Part shown: positions 38,140 to 48,030 of the stretch, piece after piece
Layout of the letters: each line of letters begins with the position of its first letter
Position numbering within the stretch: the first letter of the stretch is position 1
NCBI GenBank assembly: GCA_027405735.1
Contig: JAPEHQ010000006.1
Location: 1 to 64,000, forward strand
Reading direction: 5' to 3'
Length of the DNA: 64,000 bases
Origin: Mucor racemosus
Lineage: Eukaryota; Mucoromycota; Mucoromycetes; Mucorales; Mucoraceae
Position numbers and translations under genes: made by a program
The notes under the pieces: model-generated
The model's database searches: none
What the model was told of the DNA's origin: nothing
The model's input: the letters and a program-made list of their open reading frames with translations, nothing else

Positions 38140-38949
38140 GATGAATACAGAAAAATTATTAACTTGAGAGAGAGGGTGTGTGTGGTTGCTTATTTCAACT
38201 TCCAAAAGAACCAGTCAATTTTAATTGACTGTATAAAATGCTCCGCGACTTTTCATAATATTTTTATAGCGTTTTACTCGATATACTACTAGTTGGTCAG
38301 AAAATGAAATCAAAAATATGAAGCTTCAGATACGGTTTATGGTAATCAACTTCAATTATAAGTAACCTTGCTGAAATTATCATAAAACCAACATGAACCT
38401 GAAGCTCAAACCTGGCCAAAATTACTCTTGGATCACATTCTTTCATTTTTGGGGTCATGAAATCCGCCTTTCCATTCTTACAACCAAGGGTGGCTATTTT
38501 TTCACAATCTGTTTTCATCTCGTAACTAGATGGTTATAAAAAGGGTTTAATAACTGTCCTGTAACAAGACAGTTATTGTGGCTGTTGCTTTATCCCTCAT
38601 CATTTGGAAACTATGCTTCTCCGCTAAAACAGCAGCGGGACTCCTCAGTAAAGAGGATGGGATTACAACAGAACTATATGATGTACATACTGTTATTCAT
38701 TCCATATTCAAGTCCGTTTCAATTTGTTTTTTAACCCAATTTTAAGGGAAAAAATCTGAAAATATTCATCGTTTCAAATATTTAAGATTGGAGCGTGCCC
38801 TCTTCTCTACAACTAACCCAATACAAAGCACCCTTTAAGATATGCCTTGGGCACTGTTAAATATATATTAATTGGTCGTATTGTGCTACGTGTTTTGATT
38901 TTATTTTATATCTCACAAAAGAATCAAAAATAAGTAAAAATGCATTGCT
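38140..38949. other. Intergenic, promoter side of the SPF45-like gene
   Basis: No gene was found. The phrase TTGGAGCGTGCCCTCTTCTC near 38790 recurs with variation near 28467 (GGAGCGTGCCCCCATTTCC) and 56805 (GGAGCCCACCCTCTTTACT), indicating another old dispersed repeat. Confidence 0.5.
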
Positions 38950-40035
38950 TCTTCCTTAAAAACTAGGTCTCACTTTTCATTCCTACTCAACTTTTTTTTT
39001 CACTAAATAACATTGAGGAAAAATTATATGCCAATGTACCTGAGATGTTCAACTTTAATTCAAAAATAAATTTTCCAAAATATCCTACCTTTTGCAGTTG
39101 ATATAACTTTTTTAATGTTAATGTTTCAGATTTTTACACGTATTTCACTGCTAAAACTTAAAACTTTGAGTCTTCATATCATTTCAAAACATTAAGCTAT
39201 GCTAACAGCTTTTAATAATGAAACTTACTTGTTTTGAAGTACTATATAACATATTTTAATATAAAAAAATTCTGAGCACTTTTATTTTTTTTTATTCATT
39301 TTTTGACATTTTTGTAGTATGTTTCAAAATATTCGTTAAATTGAGCAGTATTTCTTTTACATTCATGTCATTAAGCTTGTTGAGCTCTCTCGGATCCAAC
39401 TTAGTTTTTTTCAAAATATTGATTTTTTGTGGAGATATCCTCAAAAATGTGAACAAAGAGATACTTTGGTCTGTAGCTTCAATTTTCCCCTTATATACCC
39501 TCATTCCAAATTCTGAATTTGAAAAAAAATGACAAAAATCTCGTTTTCTCTATGAAAAATGTAGCTAAAAGATTCAACAGTGGCTAGATCGATAGCTAAT
39601 ATTGTTACGCATCATCTCAACTTTTTATATTTGGAACATGCTTATAAAAAGTGATATACATCTTCAAAAAACCTTCAAACTTTTAATTGCATTTTACGCA
39701 AAATTTAATATGAAACATTTGTTTAAATTTTGTTTAGCTGGATGTGCAATTCAAAACTGTACAAAAACTATTTACTAAACTAGGTCTACTTACTTTGCAG
39801 TTCATGAACTTTTAAACGATTTTGTTTTTTGAACCATTTTTCGACCATTTTTGCATATCGTTTTTGGAATCCCGCCATGATAGATTTTAAACTGTAATGT
39901 GAACTATGATCTTGTTTATCTTGACTAAAAATTAATATTTATACTGAAACAAAAAATGCAAAGTAGCTTAGAATTAGATCTATTTTGTGAATACAAAAAA
40001 TTAACACTTTAATTTAAGCGCTCAGCTTTTTATGA
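38950..40035 (-). repeat. Dispersed repeat family B, copy 2 (inverted)
   Basis: The reverse complement follows copy 1 (25083-26150) along its length, with extra shared sequence at its left end (AAACTAGGTCTCACTTTTCA) that matches 63650-63675. Together with copy 1 it brackets the Stt4 and SPF45 genes as a long inverted repeat. Confidence 0.8.
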
Positions 40036-40452
40036 CCAATTTTAAGTCAATTTTTGGTCAATATTGCCAAATCAGCTCTCGTTGCAATGATAGAAACTTC
40101 TAGGGTTTATCAGCAGGTTTTTAAAGCTTCAGTCTCCACAAGTTGTTATGAGAACGGAGAAGTGGAAGCGCGCACTTCCTCGAACATGTTTCCGATATTC
40201 GTTGAAAAATTCTGTTTTACCAAAACTAATAAGAATTAGACAAGAGTAAAAGGTGGTTTTTATTCAATGTAGCAGATGAGATTATATATAGAAAAAATTA
40301 TCAAGTGATACAATAGCTATTAATGGTGTAACAATAACAATATCCTGATAATACGACTACTGTAGCGCTATATCTAGATTCTGATACGTATAACAAATTC
40401 TATAAAATCAACCTGTGTATCGTATATTTTCAGGTTTAATGAATAATACTTG

Positions 40453-40683
40453 GACGGATATCTATAATTTTCACATCTTTTTAATTTTCTATATATATCC
40501 TATTTTTTTTTGTATATCTTCAGATTTCATATTTTTATAACTTTCTTTATGAATTAAAATGATTATTAAATATAATAAACATTATCAAGAAGGCAACTGT
40601 TCCATTTTGCATGAAAAAGCAACATTATATTTATGCTTTCTCTTAAGATACATACTAACTTCATATAAGATAAGATATCCGTC
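40453..40683 (+). repeat. Terminal direct repeat, left
   Basis: The 231-bp repeat, downstream of the transposase stop. It has its own 11-bp inverted ends (GACGGATATCT / AGATATCCGTC), like a small MITE. Interior phrase: AAGAAGGCAACTGTTCCATT. Confidence 0.9.
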
Positions 40684-40941
40684 TTCTATAGCTATGCCAT
40701 ATTTATATATATGGATTTAAATTAAAGATTCATTCCAGATGGTAATTTTTATAAAAATGAATCTTCCCTTATCTTAACTTAAATTAATTATTTACTATTC
40801 CAATATATTTTAATACAATAAAAGCTATTAAATTGAAGTCTATTAACTAAAAATATATAGCATGTGAATATCACGTGACCTTGTAAATTGTTTTATTTTT
40901 TTATTCTTTTATGTAATTTCTATATAAATATGAATGTTTAT

Positions 40942-42381
40942 CTATAGTTTAGTATTCCAATATGTATTAATACATTCATAATTATTAAAATTACTATAAT
41001 GTATCCAAGAATTATCAATATCACTATAATTTTTCCATTTTACAAGATAGTAACTATCTTCGACTATTAATCCCTTATGGTCCAAAATAATATCTATCTC
41101 GTAACTATTTTCATTACTATCTATGTCTGTTTCTAAATCCATTCTATCGTTATGATTGTTTTTAATATGTGAGGTATCTGATAACTGTATTCCTAAAAAT
41201 TGCTGCTGTAACAATTTCATTTTATCTAAATTATTAATTCTATCATTTAATTTTGGAAGTAATCTATAATTGTCAATATTATTAGAGATATTATTCTTAT
41301 ATTCAAAATCAAAATTATCATTTATCCAATATGAATGAAAATCGTATTGTTCTATATTGTTTAATTTAACAAAATTTTTTATGTTTAAAAGGACAGATGC
41401 AATTTTTAATTTTATATTATATATATTTATATTAGTTGTTAAAAAAGACTTTTTATTATTTAATCTTTTAAAAATAAACCCCATGTCAGAAAAAGTTTTC
41501 TCCATTTTTGATCTAAAACTTCCAAATTGATCATTGTAATCTAATTCAATATTATCTAAATTTATATTTTTATCTTTTCTAATGGGATATACAAAATTAT
41601 ACTCATTTAAATCAGAATTATTTATAATAGGATCTACATATAGACTGTATCCTCTATCTAATGCAACACAATCCATTAAATTTATTTTATTTTGTATATT
41701 CATATTTATAAGCATTGACCCATCATTATTGAAACTACATGGTACACTATCTGATATAAATATGATCATACTGTTATTATCTATAGCAACCTGAGTTCTA
41801 AACCCATTTTTTTTTAATTTATAACTGTAATAAATAGATTTATCCTCTGCGCCATATACCATACCTCTTTTATCATGGCCGTCTATATGTATTGTTACTT
41901 GATTAAACAACATAGGATTTTCTATTATTCCGTTTAATAATCTGATCTTTATATTTGAAAACATATTTTGTAAAGAAAAGTTCAATATTTTATTTAATTT
42001 TAACATTCTATCAGCTGAATAAAATTGTCTATAAATTTGATGAAATGTACTTTTTGCTATATAATCATCCATATCTTCTATTGACTTATTTTCCGTAATA
42101 AAATATAATATTAGTAATCCTTTTTCTATATTATTATATGGTCCTTTATAATCTCTATCACCAAATAATATAATTAAGAAGAAATAAACAGGTATAATTC
42201 CTAATTTTTCTAATAAAGCCTTTTTTATTTCCTTGATCTTTTTGATAGAAATAGGTCTTTTAGTATGATACTTTTTTTGTTCAATCTCTGGCCATCCATA
42301 ATTTAAAAATTTCCAATATTCATTTGTTAAATTTTGAAATTCCATTAATAAATTATCTCCAACATTATTAATGCCATCCAT
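40942..42381 (-). CDS. DDE_Tnp_4-like transposase with C-terminal chromodomain
   Basis: A single uninterrupted frame of 479 residues. Catalytic candidates in order and context: HIDGHD (Asp 167), VALDRGYS (Asp 242), and FRSKMEKTFSDMG (Glu 294), the arrangement of IS5/Harbinger-like DDE nucleases that cut and join transposon ends. Residues about 427-479 read as a chromodomain: YEIDIILDHKG, then YYLVKWKNYSDIDNSW with the aromatic cage positions Tyr/Trp/Trp, and a closing helix ECINTYW. Chromodomains bind methylated histone H3 tails and steer some retrotransposons to heterochromatin. The protein is Asn/Ile-rich and more AT-biased than nearby genes. No intron and no frameshift, so it may be active. 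A separate Myb-like second protein typical of many Harbingers is not present. Confidence 0.85.
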   Translation of the reverse strand: MDGINNVGDNLLMEFQNLTNEYWKFLNYGWPEIEQKKYHTKRPISIKKIKEIKKALLEKLGIIPVYFFLIILFGDRDYKGPYNNIEKGLLILYFITENKSIEDMDDYIAKSTFHQIYRQFYSADRMLKLNKILNFSLQNMFSNIKIRLLNGIIENPMLFNQVTIHIDGHDKRGMVYGAEDKSIYYSYKLKKNGFRTQVAIDNNSMIIFISDSVPCSFNNDGSMLINMNIQNKINLMDCVALDRGYSLYVDPIINNSDLNEYNFVYPIRKDKNINLDNIELDYNDQFGSFRSKMEKTFSDMGFIFKRLNNKKSFLTTNINIYNIKLKIASVLLNIKNFVKLNNIEQYDFHSYWINDNFDFEYKNNISNNIDNYRLLPKLNDRINNLDKMKLLQQQFLGIQLSDTSHIKNNHNDRMDLETDIDSNENSYEIDIILDHKGLIVEDSYYLVKWKNYSDIDNSWIHYSNFNNYECINTYWNTKL

Positions 42382-42429
42382 TTCTTTCTTTTATTAGATA
42401 AAATTCAATTTTATATTATAATTATAGTA

Positions 42430-42660
42430 GACGGATATCTATAATTTTTACATCTTTTTAATTTTCTATATATATCCTATTTTTTTTTGTATATCTTCAG
42501 ATTTCATATTTTTATAACTTTCTTTATGAATTAAAATGATTATTAAATATAATAAACATTATCAAGAAGGCAACTGTTCCATTTTGCATGAAAAAGCAAC
42601 ATTATATTTATGCTTTCTCTTAAGATACATACTAACTTCATATAAGATAAGATATCCGTC
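42430..42660 (+). repeat. Terminal direct repeat, right
   Basis: Near-perfect copy of the left repeat, on the 5' side of the transposase gene. Its inner end is 49 bp from the start codon, so the repeat may hold the promoter. Confidence 0.9.
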
Positions 42661-42689
42661 TTGAAAAACAATACAATTAAAAGAGAATG

Positions 42690-43125
42690 AGTAATGAATC
42701 AGTTCTTCAATTGTATAATAAAAACAAGATATCATTTATTTAGATATAAAAGTATGGCCGTTTATATTGATTTGACATTGAGATCCTGAAATGTAATTTA
42801 AGGCACTATTATTGAATCGTTATATCTGTTTGATAGTAATCTATGGATTGAAATGGATCAATCATAATTTAACCGCGCTTGCAGAGCTTGTGAGTTGCCT
42901 TGTTTCAATGTTACGCTGTTACGCTGAATGTGCTTGGATGTTAATTTGATAGCTACTTGCTTGCTTGATTAACCCCTGGGATAAAATAATATGGTGTCAT
43001 AATTGAGGTCCAAACGTTCTTGTTGATTGCTGAAGAAACTTAGTACACTAGAAATTTCCTATATCCGATATCAAGACTTTGCACTTCAATACATTTTGTA
43101 GTCAATAGATTGTAAAATGCATTGA
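42690..43125 (-). repeat. Dispersed repeat family E, copy 1
   Basis: Inverted relative to 59612-60030 over about 420 bp; shared phrases include AATCTATGGATTGAAATGGA and TTTGACATTGAGATCCTGA. No coding capacity. Confidence 0.75.
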
Positions 43126-43493
43126 TAATTGTTTAAATATACACAATTGTAATGATTCACATTACATGATGTTTCAACAATAATTGCATGAATTAGTTTC
43201 AGTTATATATATAATCCATATAAATATGTAAACGTTGAATCAGATATTGAACATTAGTGAAAATATCTGTTTCTTTCCTTTGTTAATAATTTTAAATCAA
43301 ATAAACTTATTATCACAACCCCAAACGATCTATTACTTAATACTACATGTCCAATATTAATTACATTTAATACATAGTAAGTATTGACCAAAGTAATAGT
43401 CAGCTACAGTTAGTAACACCAACAACGTCCACCTTTTGTACTTCTTTCTTAATAGGCTCAATCTATTACAAGATCATAGTACTTATTACAACA

Positions 43494-44033
43494 ATAAATA
43501 ACTAGAAAATAAAGTTAAAACTAGATATATTTATTGAGTATATTGTAGGTAAAAAAGATAATGAATCCATCTCGAACGACATCAGGATTCAGGGTATTAT
43601 ATGTTTTGGAAGCGTGGATATAGAGTCTAGAATACAGCGTGTATGAAGAATGATATCATAGTCTTGAGGAACTAGTTAATTACAACATGATGATATACGA
43701 TATACTAGATTGGCCAGAGCAAGTTTAGTAGGATACGACCAAGTTAAGTATATAGGATGTTCATGCTTGATTAATTTTAGACAGTGAATGTTTATACAAA
43801 TGGAATAGCTAAATTCCATTCCCAGGAACGAGTTCATGATTGGCTCACTTCAGGATCTCAGGCTACACCATTTCATCATAGACTACATGTAACACAACTA
43901 AATGAAATAAAATTGGCATACATCATTATCACCTCATACTCATCATTCTATGCTAAAAATCATGTCTAAATAACCCTTTGAGCACTTCTACTAGTAATAC
44001 ATGTACAAAGTCTAGTCTATGTCCTAAACAATA
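43494..44033 (+). repeat. Dispersed repeat family D, copy 1 (uninterrupted)
   Basis: About 540 bp, matched directly by 58578-59470 except that the second copy holds a 363-bp insertion. Phrases: CATCTCGAACGACATCAGGA, TTGGCCAGAGCAAGTTTAGT, GAACGAGTTCATGATTGGCT. This copy shows the empty site (ATTCCATTCCCAGGAACG). No convincing gene; the short frame here is not conserved in copy 2. Confidence 0.8.
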
Positions 44034-45243
44034 ATGTAGAAGATGATAAAGTATGGTATTTGGTGGAATACGACATTATGGTTTGAGATTGAATTTTGAA
44101 AGTATCCTAAATGCATAGTGCATTTACGAGCAACATATTGAATTTCATCAACAAACAGCTATATTGGGAGGAGTATATCTAAACTTACATCAAAAAATCT
44201 GTTTCTCGTCGCGTCCAAAAAAAAAAACAAAAATAGAAACAGCTCATAGACTTTAGTAGAAGCTTATTTTCCCAGCGCAATTAATCAATAAAACGCACAA
44301 AAATTGCACACATGATAACCGCCTCCCAAGTCAGATCATGGAAGTAAAATTGCAGTTTAATAGAATCTATAGCTGGTAAGAGTAAGTATAGCTTGCTTTT
44401 ATATAGTCTTCAGAAAAGTATTGATTTTTAATCAAACACTATAGGAAAAATAATGTAAAAATATGTTAAATAATGTTAAAAATCAAAAATTAAGTTATTT
44501 TCATGTATCATGTATCATTATACTTACATTTTTTTCCCATAGTAAAATGTATAGTAAAGTTGATAAAATTTAACCCTGTTTTTTGAGCCCAAACTCAATC
44601 TAACCGCAGTTTTGAGGTATTTCTCAAAAGTATTCGTAAAGAATCTTTCTTCTAAAAAGCATGAATACATGCATATATTTGAGGGCTAAAAAGGCAGTTA
44701 CTTGGCTACAGTTCATTTCTAAACGATTTGTTATGTAAAACTGGAAAAGCTGTTAGTTTTATTTTTCATTTTGGCATTTTATAGCTTAAAAGAGTTCGAG
44801 CGCCACACTTGGGGAGGATGTTGTTCAGTGGGCTTTTGCGGGTTGAGTGCCATCGTAATGCATTTAAATTTGATTGAACGATACCAAAAATACATTAGAT
44901 AATAGCCTTATAGTATTTGTAGATTGTAATCTTAAATGATGAAAGCTTGCTTTCTGATATATGAAGGTCGAGTAATAACAACAACACAAAATCAGGTTTG
45001 CTTTATGATACACTTATATGAGAGACAATGGTGTGATATCTATTCATAAATGTTTATGTTTGGAAACACCGAATAATGGTTATAACATACCTATTTTACA
45101 TTTCACGTTAAGAAAAAATCTTTAATGCTTATTATTTGATAAATAATATGGTTTTATTAAAATATTGCAACAATTCATCATGAATGTATTCAATACAACA
45201 TTTCAGGTTTGGATTTACAGATTTGTCAAAATATCCTCACTCT
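44034..45243. other. Intergenic
   Basis: No gene or recognisable element was found. The right end is the 3' flank of the deaminase-like gene. Confidence 0.5.
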
Positions 45244-45903
45244 TTATGCCCAAACAGCTGAACTATCAACACCCTTGGCCTTACCATCTTGATAGGTCTT
45301 ACTCAGTTCATGGTATTGTTTCTTGATCTCATTAACGCGTTGCTTGAATTCATCAATCTTTGATTCTTCCATGGTATCCACAACATCAGCGACAGAGCGA
45401 GAAGTAAAAAAGTGATTATCTCGATTATATAATGGTCTATTCTTGAAGCTTTCTTCAGTATCACCTGGAGCCTTAACTCGATATACTTCCTCCAAGATTT
45501 GAATATCGTATGGAATAGCAAATTCGTCTCTAGAATCCTCATAAGTAAACAAGTAGTAAAACTCATTAAATCCAGCCCATGTAATTGCACTTAAACATAA
45601 TGAGCAAGGCTCATGAGTGGCATAGAATACACAATCCTTAGGACTTGGTCTTGATTCCTTGGGAATTTGAGTAAAAAACTCTTGTATACAGTTGGTTTCA
45701 CCATGTAACAGTGGTGACACTTGTTCATTGTTGGTAGATGCATGCACTAATTCCAATGTATCCTTTTTGAAAATAGCAGCACCAAACAACTTGGATCCTG
45801 AAGATACACCTTTGGCAGTTAATGGAATGATTTTATTAACCGTAGTATCGAAAAGAGTATTAATAAGATCTTCTGGAGTGTGCTTGGATTTTTCAAATGT
45901 CAT
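45244..45903 (-). CDS. Cytidine/deoxycytidylate deaminase-fold protein
   Basis: Single exon, 219 residues from MTFEKSKHTPEDLINTL. Zinc-site motifs: HGETNCIQEF (His 67, Glu 69 as proton shuttle) and HEPCSLCLSAI (Cys 100, Cys 103), the H-x-E...P-C-x-x-C signature of the deaminase superfamily. The Gly between His and Glu, where Ala or Val is common, and the strongly conserved-looking ITWAGFNEFYYLFTYEDSRD place it in a fungal/bacterial subgroup of unassigned nucleoside or base deaminases rather than Fcy1 or tRNA deaminases. A charged helical tail of about 50 residues follows the core. Substrate cannot be told from sequence. The gene stands alone between long spacers. Confidence 0.82.
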   Translation of the reverse strand: MTFEKSKHTPEDLINTLFDTTVNKIIPLTAKGVSSGSKLFGAAIFKKDTLELVHASTNNEQVSPLLHGETNCIQEFFTQIPKESRPSPKDCVFYATHEPCSLCLSAITWAGFNEFYYLFTYEDSRDEFAIPYDIQILEEVYRVKAPGDTEESFKNRPLYNRDNHFFTSRSVADVVDTMEESKIDEFKQRVNEIKKQYHELSKTYQDGKAKGVDSSAVWA

Positions 45904-48030
45904 TTTGCTTTGCTTGTGTTGCTGATAAACTTATCGATTTTTTTTTCAATCTTTATTTATAGTAAAAATTAGAAGAATAATAATAAGAAGTATTTAAGGG
46001 TATTTTAAATCAAACTTTTCTGTAACACACAACAGGGATCCATGTGAAAATAATATAAAATGAATGATTGAATTATACATGGCTTACTACAAAAAGCTAA
46101 TAGTCAAAAAGGAAAAAAGCAAATGGAAGTTCTATTTTGACGTTCTTATCGTACCTATATCATTAGATAAGTGGCACAGTTTGGACTCAGTTATTTATCC
46201 ATATCTAAATGTTGTAATACCATGGTAGGAGTAGCAGTTCCCACAGTAATATTGGGAAAGGCAATTCTCACAACAATGGTAGATCAGGTAAAGAATCTCA
46301 CGATTACTGAAAAATAAGCATCAATATGGTACAATCTGATAACTTGGTATTCTCATGCTAGTGAACTCAGCAAAATATACAGGGTATATAAGGAACTAAA
46401 TGTATAATCTTATCTGGTTTGATAGGAACTTCAAGTAGAGATTTACATTAAAAAATTGCTTTAGCATGATTTTAAAACCATAGATCTGGCAAGACAGAGC
46501 GAATATATTGCACAATTTTGTACATATAGGGCTATGAGGGTCTACTCTTGCTCTTTTGTATAATAAAGTTTGGAAAATGTTTCTACAAAACAACGGATTA
46601 TCCAGGTTTTAGATTCTCTTTCACCTTCTATAAAATTCACAAGATTACAAGAAAACAGCAACAAATTATTAAATATAACAGATCTAAAAGCAATTTTATA
46701 CAAGATTTGTTTAATTCACTCCTGTTGTTTGATTTTGGAGAAGTCGGGAATACACTACATTACTAACAAAAACTTATGCTTGCGCTGGTAAGCGATTCAG
46801 AATATACTACAAAGCATGGTTGTGAAAAAAAAAAAAAAAAAAAAAAGATCTCATTAGAAACCGAATCCATGCACCTTCTTTGAAAGCTAATGCTTTCTCC
46901 AATTACTCTAGTGATTATTGGATTATCCAATGACTGAGTGCCTATTCGTTTACCACATAACATTAATGTAGAAGAAACATCGTGAAGAGCAAAAAAATCT
47001 AAAGAGAAAGTATATATATATATATATGATATACCACAAGGCATTACTCAAATCTAAAGTGACGGAGTCAGGATTTAGCGATTGGAATGGAGCATCTTTC
47101 ACACAGTGAATGAGATTGAGAAAGCAGAGACAGTGGCAGGAATAATGCAAGCCCTAACTAGTTCTCATACAAATGGGCGTACACAATTGAAAATCAATGC
47201 TAATTTTAAAACACTGTTTAAAAATACGTGAAAATTCATGAAAAAATATGAATTTTAAATAGTCTCATTCAGTAGCTTCTGAACTACTGGATACCATAAA
47301 TCAGTTTTACACCAAAGCGAATTATGACTGATTTAGAGGCTAAACAGTTTACCTTGTTTTCTTGAGAAGTCGAGTAAATCACTTTTATTATTGAAATTAC
47401 CCCTTCATTTATCATTATATTTAATAATTTGTTAAATCGCTTCAAGAGCAGAAGATTAGTTGGCAAAAGGCATGTGTGGGAGCCTTTTCAATGTATTATA
47501 TTTTGATTTATTATGAGACTATTGAACTGTGGATTACATAGATGCCATATGAATTTGGAATAATCGTGCTATAAAGCATGTCAAAATATCAAATAGAGCA
47601 TTGGGCAGTTTGATAATTCACATTTACAATAATACCATATATCCAAATCAAGAAATAAAAGAGTTCATGTCATTCTACATCACCTTGTATATTAGACTAC
47701 GCTTATAAGATTTGATTCTAAAACATTGAGATGGTTCAGACTTGATCCCTCTACAATCAGTGTTTACTAACCCGACATATCATTATTATATATACACAAA
47801 AACTATATTATGCAAATTTGAGTTGAAATAACACATATTTCGTTACACAGAGGCTTTGCAATTGAAAATGACATTTATTGTTTATATCAGCTAAATAACA
47901 CAAGGAGAAAATATTTACGTTTCATGAAAAAACACCATTCATTTTACTTTTTGAAACAGACTTAACCCCTTAGAGTCTATTTCTCTCTCTCTCTATCTCT
48001 CTATCTGTCTCTTTCTCGTTTCTATTCAAA
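45904..48030. other. Intergenic
   Basis: Contains an A run (46826-46846) and a TA tract (47011-47026). On the minus strand around 46850-47130 a protein-like stretch (DAPFQSLNPDSVTLDLSNAL, then after a possible 36-nt intron RIGTQSLDNPIITRVIGESI) hints at a small or decayed gene, but I could not define start, end or family. A CT-rich tract (47979-48015) precedes the next gene. Confidence 0.4.

Larger units (their letters stand above)
40453..42660. mobile_element. Chromodomain DDE transposon with 231-bp direct terminal repeats
   Basis: A 2.2 kb unit: terminal repeat (40453-40683), a transposase gene, and the same 231-bp repeat in the same orientation (42430-42660). The two repeats are almost identical (I noticed one clear base difference), so the insertion is young. 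Each repeat begins GACGGATATCT and ends with its inverse AGATATCCGTC, so the outer ends of the whole unit are inverted as in DNA transposons. TTG lies directly outside both outer ends (40450-40452 and 42661-42663) but not at the inner ends, consistent with a 3-bp target duplication made by insertion of the whole unit. Three-base duplications are typical of PIF/Harbinger elements. Confidence 0.85.

Noticed and set aside
43784..43969. 61-residue frame MNVYTNGIAKFHSQERVHDW...
   Set aside because: Part of repeat D; in the second copy it is disrupted by the LTR-like insertion and base changes.
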